Counted from the first letter of the stretch, positions 18,628-26,982 are shown. The stretch: 64,000 nt of DNA from Flavobacteriaceae bacterium (GCA_003443635.1 CP031964.1:1954321-2018320); one strand, 5' to 3'. Notes: generated by a model not told the origin, from the sequence alone. Translations and numbers: made by a program.

Positions 18628-18867
18628 CTAATTTTGTGAAGGGGTATTAAATCCTGAAACCATAGCTAATAGTTTTAAGCTTTCAATTTTTTCTAATTTT
18701 TCTTTAAGAATTTCTTCAGATACTTTGTTTAAAGTATCTGTTATTAAGATCAAAACATCTTTGTTTTTTGAAGGAATCACTTCACACTCTTCTAATGCTG
18801 ATAAAGCAAGTATTAAATGCTCTTTTTGACCATCGCAAGGGTGTGCTAAATAGCTTTTTATAGGCAT
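18628..18867 (-). CDS. napD: NapD-like chaperone for the NapA Tat signal
   Basis: A 79-residue cytoplasmic protein that is the first gene of the nap operon. The sequence follows the small ferredoxin-like NapD fold: an initial strand, a helix ending LEECEVIP, then KDVLILITD and a helix with IESLKLLAMVSGF at the end. NapD binds the NapA twin-arginine signal and holds NapA back until the cofactor is inserted. Similarity is by pattern and size; the position directly before napA makes the call likely. Confidence 0.78.
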   Translation of the reverse strand: MPIKSYLAHPCDGQKEHLILALSALEECEVIPSKNKDVLILITDTLNKVSEEILKEKLEKIESLKLLAMVSGFNTPSQN

Positions 18868-18891
18868 GGTTTTGTGTTAATTTTCTCTTAA

Positions 18892-18899
18892 ACAAGGTA
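18892..18899 (-). promoter_or_regulatory. Probable -7 element of the nap operon
   Basis: On the minus strand the bases read TACCTTGT, an imperfect match to the Bacteroidota -7 consensus TAnnTTTG. The first T lies 30.5 bases from the centre of the FNR-type palindrome at 18923-18936. That would put the palindrome near -41 to -43 relative to transcription, the usual place for class II activation. Confidence 0.45.
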
Positions 18900-18922
18900 C
18901 AAAAAAAAGAAGTAGACAGAAC

Positions 18923-18936
18923 ATGATTTTTATCAT
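18923..18936. promoter_or_regulatory. FNR/CRP-type palindrome between napD and the ModE-like gene
   Basis: ATGATTTTTATCAT is a perfect inverted repeat with a four-base spacer. It matches the core TGAT-N4-ATCA of FNR, DNR and NnrR operators. It lies in the divergent napD / ModE-like intergenic region, and the same 14 bases occur upstream of the porin gene at 20900-20913. Anaerobic control of nap genes by FNR-family proteins is known in other bacteria. The regulator itself is not in this window. Confidence 0.7.
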
Positions 18937-18958
18937 AAAATAAAGATTATCAGGGCGG

Positions 18959-18966
18959 TATCTTTG
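18959..18966 (+). promoter_or_regulatory. -7 element of the ModE-like gene
   Basis: TATCTTTG is a perfect match to the Bacteroidota TAnnTTTG element, 62 bases before the ATG at 19028. No clear -33 TTG is present at the usual distance. Instead the FNR-type palindrome is centred 29.5 bases upstream of the element, consistent with an activator-dependent promoter. Confidence 0.6.
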
Positions 18967-19027
18967 TGAAGAGATAGCGCTATATCATAAAATATCTTTA
19001 GATCAAGAAGTTAAATAATTGAAAAAA

Positions 19028-19378
19028 ATGCATATGAATATGAACTATACTATAAAAAGTAGGATTTGGATAGAAATTAATGATAAAATCTTCCTTGGAG
19101 AGGGGAGAGTTCAACTTTTAAAAGCGATAGAAACGACAGGTTCTTTATCAAAAGCTGCACAAAACTTAAAGATGTCCTATCAAAAAGCGTGGAATTTAAT
19201 CGACTCTATAAATAGAGTAACTGAAAAACCTGTTGTGATAAAAAACATTGGAGGTAAAAATGGAGGAGGAGCAGAGTTAACACTCTATGGACAAGCCTTG
19301 ATTAAAGCGTTTGAAAAGATTAATAAGAGTTGTTGGAAATATTTAGATAAGCAAATAAGCAAAATATCAGATTTATAA
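19028..19378 (+). CDS. One-domain ModE-like transcriptional regulator
   Basis: A winged-helix protein of about 116 residues matching only the N-terminal DNA-binding domain of ModE: GEGRVQLLKAIETTGSLSKAAQNL, then MSYQKAWNLIDSIN and KNIGGKNGGGAELTLYGQALI. The C-terminal molybdate-binding TOBE domains of full ModE are absent. It may regulate molybdenum-related genes or the nap operon, which starts on the other strand 160 bp away. An open frame reaches a TTG at 19019, but ATG at 19028 is preferred. Confidence 0.82.
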   Translation: MHMNMNYTIKSRIWIEINDKIFLGEGRVQLLKAIETTGSLSKAAQNLKMSYQKAWNLIDSINRVTEKPVVIKNIGGKNGGGAELTLYGQALIKAFEKINKSCWKYLDKQISKISDL

Positions 19379-19426
19379 TGTTTAATCAGAAAAGCATTTT
19401 ATTTATTTAAGTAAGTGTATTAATTA

Positions 19427-19462
19427 AAATAGAAACAGGAATTTAAGTTCCTGTTTCTATTT
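19427..19462. terminator. Bidirectional terminator between the ModE-like and porin genes
   Basis: A perfect 15-base stem (AAATAGAAACAGGAA with TTCCTGTTTCTATTT) and a six-base loop lie between two convergent genes. A-rich and T-rich flanks allow it to work in both directions. Confidence 0.85.
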
Positions 19463-19581
19463 ATATATTATTTTAAATCTTAAACCTGTTAAAAGCCTCT
19501 TTTTCTAATGTTTCTCTATGACCTAGATGAGAAATAGCTGTAATGGAGGTCTATTACTTTTATATTCATTATGTATGATGC

Positions 19582-20844
19582 TTATTTAGTTACAAATAAT
19601 GTAGGTTTTATGGTAAGCATCACCCATGCCCAGTTGTTGGTATTCCCATCAAAGTTATTCCGTAATATTTCAAGTCCGTTTACTTCAAAAAGATGAGAAT
19701 ACCCGGCTTTTAATACTACATCTTTATAAATCTTTCTAGTGTAAACTATATCGATTTCAGTACCTAATTGTTTAGAATTATCACCAGGGATATTACCATC
19801 AGCAGAAAAATTATGAAAAGCAATTGTTCCATTAGAAACCTTATCTAACTTCACGTTAATTTTAGCATTGAGATCTAATAAACCTACATTATTAATATGG
19901 TTACCAACAAAAAAATAATCCATGAGACCGTTAAACTTATGGTTAGTACCAAAAAAAGGATTAAAAGCGTCATTATTTCCGTTAGAAGGAGTAGCATCAT
20001 CATTACCACTAATTAACTCTATTCCTAAACCAGCATTCCATGTTTTAGACAAGGCATAATTTGCATCTAAAGATAGGAGGTAAGCACTTAAATCATTATT
20101 GTTTAGATCATTTCCAAACTGATAATATAAATTGGATTGTAACTTGAGTTTAGATTTATTATAAACCAAATGAGTTCCTACAGTTTGACTATATCTGGTA
20201 TCTGTATTACTATTGTCTGCAGGATCAATAAATTGCAATCCATTGTTTAAAAATAGGAAACTAACATTAAAATTAGACCAATCCTTATGTAACCATAAAT
20301 ATTGGATTGCTTTATAGTTGTTAGAAACAGTTAATACAGTTCCTGTTAAACTCTCATTATCTTGATTAAACCCAAAACCGAGTTCAAATCTTAGTTTATC
20401 CTTTTTAAATTTTAAAAGTGCTAAATCATGACTTCTTGCTTGTTGAGCCCAATCTACATTTCCGAAAATACGGCTATCATCATATATTACTTCTTGTCGA
20501 CCCAGTTTTATAGAAAAATTTGAATCGAGGAGGAGCTCAGCCCAAGCTTGATGTAATGAAAAACCGTTATTATCTCTTCTGTTAAGTTGTGGAACATCAC
20601 CCCAAACTCGAATATCTTGAACGCTTAAAAAAAGTTTTAATTTCTCTAGTTTATAGGCAGTATTAATTCTTGTTCTTTGTGAAACAAAGGCTGCAGGATC
20701 TTCACCATCTGCAAATAAGTTTGAAAAACCGTGTCTGTACTCAAAACGAGGGCGTAATTCTGTATCAATTTTTAATTGTTGTGCATTTATATTTAAAAAA
20801 AATAAAATAAAACACACGAGAAGAAATGGTTGATTTAATTTCAT
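19582..20844 (-). CDS. Outer-membrane porin (alginate-export-like beta barrel)
   Basis: A 420-residue protein with a Sec signal peptide (MKLNQPFLLVCFILFFLNINAQQ), many alternating amphipathic strands and a C-terminal strand suited to a beta barrel. The layout (LRPRFEYRHGF near the start, NRRDNNGFSLHQAWAELLL, and FSIKLGRQEVIYDDSRIFGNVDW) is that of the alginate-export / OprD-like porins common in Bacteroidota. The substrate is unknown. Because its promoter has the same FNR-type site as the nap region, a role in nitrate uptake or nitrite release is plausible, but this is inference. Confidence 0.82.
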   Translation of the reverse strand: MKLNQPFLLVCFILFFLNINAQQLKIDTELRPRFEYRHGFSNLFADGEDPAAFVSQRTRINTAYKLEKLKLFLSVQDIRVWGDVPQLNRRDNNGFSLHQAWAELLLDSNFSIKLGRQEVIYDDSRIFGNVDWAQQARSHDLALLKFKKDKLRFELGFGFNQDNESLTGTVLTVSNNYKAIQYLWLHKDWSNFNVSFLFLNNGLQFIDPADNSNTDTRYSQTVGTHLVYNKSKLKLQSNLYYQFGNDLNNNDLSAYLLSLDANYALSKTWNAGLGIELISGNDDATPSNGNNDAFNPFFGTNHKFNGLMDYFFVGNHINNVGLLDLNAKINVKLDKVSNGTIAFHNFSADGNIPGDNSKQLGTEIDIVYTRKIYKDVVLKAGYSHLFEVNGLEILRNNFDGNTNNWAWVMLTIKPTLFVTK

Positions 20845-20869
20845 ATTTTTTGGTTAATTGTTTGTTCTA

Positions 20870-20877
20870 CAAAATTA
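20870..20877 (-). promoter_or_regulatory. -7 element of the porin gene
   Basis: The minus strand reads TAATTTTG, a perfect TAnnTTTG match, 26 bases before the start codon. Its first T is 29.5 bases from the centre of the palindrome at 20900-20913, the same distance as for the ModE-like gene. Confidence 0.6.
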
Positions 20878-20899
20878 AATATAGAGAGTATACATTTAT

Positions 20900-20913
20900 A
20901 TGATTTTTATCAT
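20900..20913. promoter_or_regulatory. FNR/CRP-type palindrome upstream of the porin gene
   Basis: ATGATTTTTATCAT, identical to the site between napD and the ModE-like gene. The inverted repeat extends one base further on each side (T at 20899, A at 20914). Confidence 0.7.
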
Positions 20914-20914
20914 A

Positions 20915-21318
20915 CTTGTAAAGTTTGTTGGGAGTGTAGTATAGTTTATAAAATTCTATTTTACATAATATAAATTATAGTACATTTTATAATATTGCTT
21001 CATCCACTGGATAAACCAATATTATAAGAATGATGGCGTGCTGGGGATTAACGTGCATATTCTATGTAGCTATAATGATACTATGTAAAATAGAGCTTCA
21101 CGTTAACTTTAATATTCTGTACAAATGAGCAAGATTTTATTTTTTAAGCGATTCTCAGCGATTAGCTTTTTGTATAATTAAAATGTAACTATAATTTGAC
21201 GTTATGTAAAATATCCGCTGCCAACGCTTATTGTTTTTACAAATCAAATTGCTTAATGCAATTTATTTTAAACACAATTTCCAACCGCTTGCCAGCTACA
21301 AAGTAAAAGTTAATCTTC
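20915..21318. other. Gene-free stretch with inverted repeats and a degenerate repeated element
   Basis: No coding frame is supported in this 404-base region. It holds an 8-base inverted repeat, TTAACGTG at 21048-21055 and CACGTTAA at 21099-21106, with 43 bases between the arms. At about 21228-21300 is an element (TTATTGTTTTTA ... CACAATTTCCAACCGCTTGCC) that recurs in degenerate form at about 26068-26110. Such elements may mark past recombination at the left border of the accessory region. Confidence 0.4.
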
Positions 21319-21780
21319 TTAAGTCACCACTTTAATATTAAGAATATTGAAGTTCATTAACAGAATTAATAGCACTAATAAAAACCCAAAAAGTATTAGA
21401 AACTTTTTTGGATTTATATTTACCTCATATCTATAATTTTTAGGCTCTACTTTTAAAGAAAGTTTATATCCTCTCCCACGTATTGTTTCTATATTAATTG
21501 AGTCCTGATAATTTTCTGAAAGTAATTTTCTTAAATCTGATACTGCCCTAGTTAATGATTCTTCGTTTACAATAGTATCTGCCCAAATGTTATCAACTAA
21601 ATAATTTCGTGAAACATTAGTATTGACATTATAACTTAAAAAATAAAGAAGCTTCGAAAGTCGAGGCTCAATTAAAAGCGCTTTCCCTTTTGGGCTTTTG
21701 GTAATCCCATAGGTCGAAGAAAACTTCCATTTTCCAACTTTTGCAATACCCTCCATTTTAGTATCTGCTTCAATTTTCAT
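21319..21780 (-). CDS. ToxR/CadC-like membrane-anchored winged-helix regulator
   Basis: A 153-residue protein. Residues 10-112 form an OmpR-type winged helix: LSKLLYFLSYN, LVDNIWADTIVNEESLTRAVSDLRKLL and the wing IETIRGRGYKLSL. A single hydrophobic helix follows at about 127-149, leaving only a few periplasmic residues. The layout is that of ToxR/CadC one-component regulators with the sensor part almost missing. It is transcribed divergently from the aspartyl protease lipoprotein gene at 21926, a likely target. Confidence 0.83.
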   Translation of the reverse strand: MKIEADTKMEGIAKVGKWKFSSTYGITKSPKGKALLIEPRLSKLLYFLSYNVNTNVSRNYLVDNIWADTIVNEESLTRAVSDLRKLLSENYQDSINIETIRGRGYKLSLKVEPKNYRYEVNINPKKFLILFGFLLVLLILLMNFNILNIKVVT

Positions 21781-21925
21781 ATTAATTGGATGTTTAATTC
21801 ACATTTTTTTTAATTCTATCTAATAAATTTAAACACTTATAACGAATAAATACTTGTTCATTAACACACGTTAACACTGATTAACATAAGCATAATTAAT
21901 ATTAATATTAGCAAATACAATAAAA

Positions 21926-23152
21926 ATGAATATAGAAACAAAAATCACGACATTACTAATTTGCCTAACATGCTTTTTAAGCTCATGTCAAACTAGAAAA
22001 CAAAAACAGATTAATACTACTGTACAAGAACAAACCAATGAACAAATAAGAAAGCAAAGTACACAAAGCATAGTTATTCCAATGGATTTAAGTTCCCGTC
22101 GTCCTGTTGTAGAATTAATGATTAATGGTAAAGGGCCATACAAATTTATTTTTGATACTGGATCTATGACACATGTTATTGATGAAAAATTAGTTCGAGA
22201 AATGGAATTAGAAATCGTTGGAGAAGATCCATTAATAACACCTGGATCTAGTAGCAAATTGGTGTCTAAAAGATACCTCGTTCCTAAAGTTGGGTTCTCT
22301 CAAACAAATTTATTAAAGGATTTGGAAATGAATGCCATAAACTTAAGGTCAATGTTACCATATGATGGTATTTTAAGTGGTATGTTCTTTGAAGACTATT
22401 TATTAACTATGGATTATCCAGATTCTAAATTAGAAGTTGCATTGGGAACATTAAATCAAAATGACAATGATGTCGTATCTTTTTTACAAAAACCAAGAGT
22501 ACTTAACTTAAATATTGATATCGCTGGTAATACTATAGAAGCACATTTAGATACTGGAAATCCAGCTTTTATTACACTTCCTTATGAGTTGAAAGATAAA
22601 TTAAAGTTTAAAAAACAACCTGAAAAAGGCAATGGAATTAGAACACCAGCAGCAACTTTTAAAACGTGGAATGCCCAAATAGATGGTGATATAAAAGTGG
22701 GAGGTGTTATATACAAAGATGCAAAAATTATTCTTGCTGAAGGGCCAAAAACAGCAAACCTAGGTTTTGGAGTACTCAAAAATTTACGAACTACTATAGA
22801 TAGAAAAAGTAATTTAATAAAGTTTGAAAAACAGGAGACATCCAATATAACTAACGAAAAACAAACACCTATTCAATCACCTACTTATGCTGGAATTTAT
22901 GAAGGTGATAGAAAAATATCAAAAAACGATAATGGAGACTGGGTTTATAGAAATGCAGCAGCTCCAATTGATTTAAAACTTGTAGAAATAGAAAAAGATC
23001 TTTATGAAATGAAAATACCAGAAGGTGTAAGAGCTCCAATAGAAATTCCTAAAATTCAATTTATAAGGAACGATAAAAACCTAATAACTAGCTTAGCTTT
23101 TATTTATAAAGATGGAAGAAAAGATGGGCCTCATAAAAAAATCTCAAATTAA
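21926..23152 (+). CDS. Retropepsin-like aspartyl protease lipoprotein
   Basis: A 408-residue lipoprotein (lipobox LSSC) with two aspartyl-protease half-sites. The first is FIFDTGSMTHVID near residue 77 and the second is AHLDTGNPAFITLP near 211. Two DTG motifs in one chain suggest an intramolecular pepsin-like pair rather than a homodimer. The C-terminal 90 residues (YAGIYEGDRKISKNDNGDWVY) look like an added beta domain. It stands apart from its neighbours and faces the ToxR-like regulator. Confidence 0.8.
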   Translation: MNIETKITTLLICLTCFLSSCQTRKQKQINTTVQEQTNEQIRKQSTQSIVIPMDLSSRRPVVELMINGKGPYKFIFDTGSMTHVIDEKLVREMELEIVGEDPLITPGSSSKLVSKRYLVPKVGFSQTNLLKDLEMNAINLRSMLPYDGILSGMFFEDYLLTMDYPDSKLEVALGTLNQNDNDVVSFLQKPRVLNLNIDIAGNTIEAHLDTGNPAFITLPYELKDKLKFKKQPEKGNGIRTPAATFKTWNAQIDGDIKVGGVIYKDAKIILAEGPKTANLGFGVLKNLRTTIDRKSNLIKFEKQETSNITNEKQTPIQSPTYAGIYEGDRKISKNDNGDWVYRNAAAPIDLKLVEIEKDLYEMKIPEGVRAPIEIPKIQFIRNDKNLITSLAFIYKDGRKDGPHKKISN

Positions 23153-23310
23153 ATTTTTTAATTAACTTCATAATTATGAAAAAAATGTTTTTATAAGTGT
23201 AAGATTTAGTTTTGACCTTGATGTAAAAATTAAGAATAGTACACTAGTTTTTGATAACAGAAAGAATACTCAAAATCCATTTAAAAGCTAAATAATTAAA
23301 ATAAATTGAT

Positions 23311-24063
23311 ATGATATTTAAAACGTTTACACTTCGTAGAGCTTCAGTTCTGATTTTTTTAACATTATTTATAGTATGTAGAGGCTTTGCTCAAAATCAA
23401 AATGATGGCGCCAACATTAATCTTTTAGATGATGTCATTTCGCAATATCATTCAAGTGTAATTGGTATCTCAAAAACTGATCTTATTAAAGGCCAAGAAG
23501 CTATGAAGACTTATCTACTTAATCTTTATGGCAATCGAAACAAATTATTAAATTATAAAAGCCATTTTACAATACCAGTTTATGAATTGCTAGAATATGA
23601 AATTGGTTTATCTCAAACAGAAAATGATAATCAGTTTGCACATTTGATAATTTGGTCAAAAGAGAATGGATCTAAACAAAGAATAGCTGAAGTAATCTTT
23701 GAAAAATCTATAGAAAAAGGTGATGATATTCCGAATGAACTCGCTAAAGCTCGTGAAAAATGGATGAAGTTATGCAACTCTAATAAATCAGGAAAATTGG
23801 TAAAGGAACTTTATACGGAAAATGCTATATATTTTAATAGAGGAAGAATTCTAAGAGGCCATACCCAACTAGCAAACGAATATAGTTATATGGACAGTCC
23901 TACTTACAAATTACAGCTAAAACCAGAACATATAGAAATGGTGTCAGAAGATATTATATTTGAAATAGGAATGTGTAGTGGATCTTACCCTTTGCCTTAT
24001 GTCTTGGTTTGGAATAAACAGCCAGATGGAGTTTGGAAGATATATTTTGATTCGAATTATTGA
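23311..24063 (+). CDS. Exported NTF2/SnoaL-like protein
   Basis: A 250-residue protein with a signal peptide (FLTLFIVCRGFAQ). Two copies of a nuclear-transport-factor-2-like fold seem to be present: one in residues 40-135 and a clearer one in residues 145-250 (KWMKLCNSNKSGKLVKELYTEN, IYFNRGRILRGHTQLANEY, GVWKIYFDSNY). These domains bind small ligands or act as isomerases, but no catalytic residue can be named. It is monocistronic, 158 bp after the aspartyl protease gene. Confidence 0.7.
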   Translation: MIFKTFTLRRASVLIFLTLFIVCRGFAQNQNDGANINLLDDVISQYHSSVIGISKTDLIKGQEAMKTYLLNLYGNRNKLLNYKSHFTIPVYELLEYEIGLSQTENDNQFAHLIIWSKENGSKQRIAEVIFEKSIEKGDDIPNELAKAREKWMKLCNSNKSGKLVKELYTENAIYFNRGRILRGHTQLANEYSYMDSPTYKLQLKPEHIEMVSEDIIFEIGMCSGSYPLPYVLVWNKQPDGVWKIYFDSNY

Positions 24064-24201
24064 TTCTAATAGAATAATCACATTCCACACACATTACGCT
24101 TCCCTCCTACGTCGTCGCATAATAAGCGTTCTATTAACTTCAGTAAAGTGTTAATGAAGTCATTAAACTATATAATCGAAATTCTAAAAAGCAATAAAAA
24201 A

Positions 24202-24222
24202 GCTCGAGTATTATACTCGAGC
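24202..24222. terminator. Bidirectional terminator
   Basis: The inverted repeat GCTCGAGTAT / ATACTCGAGC has only one base between the arms. It is flanked by A-rich sequence on the left and a T run on the right. It separates the NTF2-like gene from the convergent TPR fragment at 24233. Confidence 0.8.
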
Positions 24223-24232
24223 CTTTTTATTG

Positions 24233-24530
24233 TTATGATGTCTTTGTTAACTTACTTAAAACTGATTGTGCATTTTTATTATTAGGGTTCAACTCTAATG
24301 ATCTTTTGTATGCTAGCACCCCTTCTTTTCTATATTTTTCTCCAAACTTAAGGAAACACTCACCTAAACTATCAAAGGCATTAGAGCTTTTTGGATAAGA
24401 AATGGTTAGATATTTGAAAATCTGTAAGGCTTCTTCTTTTTTATTTTGTTTTAAGAGCTCATAACCAAAGTTTGTAATACTATTTTCATAAAAATCATCA
24501 ATTAAGTATTTTGATTTAGGATTCTTTAAA
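24233..24530 (-). pseudogene. TPR tail of the serine hydrolase, out of frame
   Basis: The minus strand reads in one open frame NPKSKYLIDDFYENSITNFGYELL, then EALQIFKYLTISYPKSSNAFDSLGECF and YKRSLELNPNNKNAQSVLSKL before a stop. These are two TPR repeats of the kind often fused behind beta-lactamase-like or esterase domains in Flavobacteriia. There is no start codon or separate promoter. The frame joins the serine hydrolase gene at its stop codon by a one-base shift near 24525-24535. The simplest reading is a single frameshift that removed the TPR tail. Confidence 0.7.
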
Positions 24531-25677
24531 GAGCAATTATTTCATCAACACTTTTTCCTTCAGAATATAGTGTTTCCATCGTTTTAGGCAACTGCATTCC
24601 ATAAAGAATATTTCTAACCTCTTGTTTTGGCATGGTTCTGTTGTAATGGTTTTGTAATATAATTACGGTTTTATCAGTATCTAAATTTCTTTCAATATAA
24701 GTTACATAACCAGGCCAACCACCACTATGTCTTGCAATTTTACCAAATGGAACTGTCTCTAATACACGCCAGCCAAAAGCATGCTTTGTTAAACTTCCAT
24801 CATTTAAACTTCCGTTTTTAAAAATATCTTCCATACTTTCTTTAGAAACCAAAGTATTGGTATACAGTGCTCTATCCCATTTTAATAAATCTATTGTGGT
24901 AGAATTGATACTTCCGTCGCCAACAATACCATCTAACCATATTACAAATTTTGTTCTATCAAAATCATCTGGTAATATGTATTTACCTCCTACATAAATA
25001 TAACCCGAAGCATAATTGCTGATTTTTCTAGTAGAAAGCCTGCCGTTATTTACAAAAGTACGAGTCATTTTTAGTGGCTTAAAAATAGCAGTGTCCAAAA
25101 AATCGGCATAGGTTGTACCAGAAACCCTTTCTATGATCGAAGCCAGTAATACATAGCCCGTATTGCTGTATGCTACCTTTGTATTTGGTTCAAAAAGAAC
25201 AGTAGGGTGTAATTCTTTCAACATGTTGATTACATCCGTATTGGTTGCAATTTTGTTTACATCCCAAATGGGGTTCATTAAAGTCATATAGTCTGGAAGA
25301 CCGCCTGTATGGTGTATTAAATTCCTAATTGTTATAGTGTCGTAATTAGATAACTCAGGAAGATGTTTTGTTATTTTATCATCAATATTCAATTTTCCTT
25401 GTTCCTTCAATATCATTATTGCCATCGCTGTAAATGGTTTAGTAACAGATGCTAATTCAAATATTGAATTCTCATTCAGTTTTTCCTTAGTATCTTCATT
25501 GGCAAGTCCAAATGATTTTTTGTAAATGATACTACCTTTTTCGGCGATTAGTATATTTCCATTAAACTGATTGGTATTATAAAGGTTTAAAAAAATGCTA
25601 TCTATTTTTTGAATACGTTCTTGGCTGAAAATTGCTAAAGAGAACATGAATAATAATAAGGTAAGTATTGATTTCAT
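24526..25677 (-). CDS. Exported beta-lactamase-like serine hydrolase, truncated by frameshift
   Basis: A 383-residue class C beta-lactamase / penicillin-binding-like enzyme. ATG at 25677 is chosen because it begins the signal peptide MKSILTLLLFMFSLAIFSQ; the frame is open further upstream. All three active-site elements are present: S77-V-T-K80, YSN in VAYSNTGYVLL, and HSGG in RHSGGWPGYV. Family members act on D-amino-acid peptides, beta-lactams or esters. The last residues (GKSVDEIIAL) are followed by a TPR tail in another frame, so the protein is probably shorter than its ancestor but keeps its catalytic domain. Confidence 0.82.
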   Translation of the reverse strand: MKSILTLLLFMFSLAIFSQERIQKIDSIFLNLYNTNQFNGNILIAEKGSIIYKKSFGLANEDTKEKLNENSIFELASVTKPFTAMAIMILKEQGKLNIDDKITKHLPELSNYDTITIRNLIHHTGGLPDYMTLMNPIWDVNKIATNTDVINMLKELHPTVLFEPNTKVAYSNTGYVLLASIIERVSGTTYADFLDTAIFKPLKMTRTFVNNGRLSTRKISNYASGYIYVGGKYILPDDFDRTKFVIWLDGIVGDGSINSTTIDLLKWDRALYTNTLVSKESMEDIFKNGSLNDGSLTKHAFGWRVLETVPFGKIARHSGGWPGYVTYIERNLDTDKTVIILQNHYNRTMPKQEVRNILYGMQLPKTMETLYSEGKSVDEIIAL

Positions 25678-26191
25678 ACTATTTATTTTTAAAGTTTTAA
25701 TTCTAATTTGTCTATTGTTTAATGTGTGCATATTGCTTATAATTTTAATTCGAAGCAAACATATCCTTACTGTTGCTACTACTCAATTAAAACTGACAAA
25801 GAGAATGAAAATCGAGTTACATTATTAAATAATTGTAATCAATTAGGTTCATCTAAAAAAAGAGTTGGTTTGTATAAATTTTTATGGTGTATAGATTATT
25901 TAGTAGCAAATACCAGATAACATATTAACTTTTGACGCATGATACAAGATTTAAAAAAACAAGAAAATAGTATTTAGAATAGTAACTTTAATAATATTTC
26001 TTTAGTAGTAAACCGCTTAATAGATTTACAAAACAACTCAATAACACTAATTCTTTTAATGATATCTTTATTGTTTTTAAACCCAATTTCCCACCGCTTG
26101 GCACGCCAAGAAAAGAAAAATCTTTTAGATTTATTCAAAATTCGCATATGTGATAAAAAATATAGAAGTTTCAATATATCTAATATCCAAT
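25678..26191. other. Gene-free AT-rich stretch with a repeated hairpin element
   Basis: About 510 bases without a supported gene. Short open frames on both strands here have no start context or family resemblance. At 26068-26110 is a degenerate copy of the element seen near 21228-21300, containing the 14-base palindrome CTTGGCACGCCAAG at 26097-26110. The rest appears featureless. Confidence 0.35.
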
Positions 26192-26755
26192 CTATTTAGG
26201 CAATCGATTCTTTATAGTTAAAATTTGCCCCATATGATTGGCCGAATGTTCCATCACGTGATACCAAATATAATGATAGTTAAGTCCATCTTCTAGACTC
26301 GAAGCAAACCAATCATCATCTTTAGTTTTGAGTTCTTTTAGTGTTATTGCACGGACTTGATCCCATAAATCTAAATAATGCTGAATTGGCATACCTTTGA
26401 GCATGTTTTTAACCTCTTTGTTAATTTCGCCTGCAATCCCAAATTTATTTTGCTCATTTTCTGTCCACTCGCGACCTTTTAATGTTGCCGTTTGGTAATA
26501 GAATTCTGTAGAGACCAGATGCATAATCAACGATCCTATGCTATTGGCATTGTCATCATACAAGAAATCAGTTTGTGATTGATCTAAATCTTTAACGTGC
26601 TCGGTAATTCTGTCTTTTAAATCTTCCAACATATAGATCATTATACCAATGTTTGGTGAATAACCCTCAACTGGTTTCATTTCACCTTGCGCGTTCAACA
26701 ATATCATTGGTAATAAAAGTAGTAAAAGGCTGGTTTTTGTTTTCAAAGATTTCAT
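26192..26755 (-). CDS. Exported DinB-family protein
   Basis: A 187-residue protein with a signal peptide (TSLLLLLLPMILLNAQG) and a DinB/YfiT four-helix bundle. The metal-binding His triad is visible: H in SLIMHLVSTEF near residue 79 and two in HVMEHSANHMGQI near 166-174. DinB proteins are metal-dependent transferases or hydrolases; the substrate here is unknown. A secreted version is unusual, since many family members are cytoplasmic thiol S-transferases, but exported copies occur in Bacteroidota. Confidence 0.82.
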   Translation of the reverse strand: MKSLKTKTSLLLLLLPMILLNAQGEMKPVEGYSPNIGIMIYMLEDLKDRITEHVKDLDQSQTDFLYDDNANSIGSLIMHLVSTEFYYQTATLKGREWTENEQNKFGIAGEINKEVKNMLKGMPIQHYLDLWDQVRAITLKELKTKDDDWFASSLEDGLNYHYIWYHVMEHSANHMGQILTIKNRLPK

Positions 26756-26950
26756 GGTGTCATTTTAAAATCAAAATCTATATTCAAAGATACTATTTAT
26801 AATCAGAAGTTTTATGGCCATTCCATACACATTCCTCCCCCTATTCTGTAAATTCGTTAAAATAGGTATTCCATTATTTTTTATCTTCAAAGTAGATAGT
26901 TTCAAATTTCATCTATTTTTTCATTAAAGTTAATGAGTAAAGTTAAATTC

Positions 26951-26982
26951 AAAAAAAATGACTGTTATTTTTAACAGTCATT
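26951..26982 (-). terminator. Intrinsic terminator of the first precursor-peptide gene
   Basis: A perfect 10-base stem (ATGACTGTTA / TAACAGTCAT) with a four-base loop. On the minus strand it is followed by eight T residues. It begins 8 bases after the stop of the peptide gene at 26990-27175. Confidence 0.85.

Noticed and set aside
18923-18936. Palindrome as a Fur box
   Set aside because: The four-base spacer and the TGAT/ATCA half sites fit the FNR family better, and neighbouring genes serve nitrate respiration rather than iron uptake.
25974-26174. 66-codon minus-strand frame before the DinB gene
   Set aside because: It spans the degenerate repeat and hairpin at 26068-26110, is Lys/Phe rich by composition and has no recognisable fold or signal.
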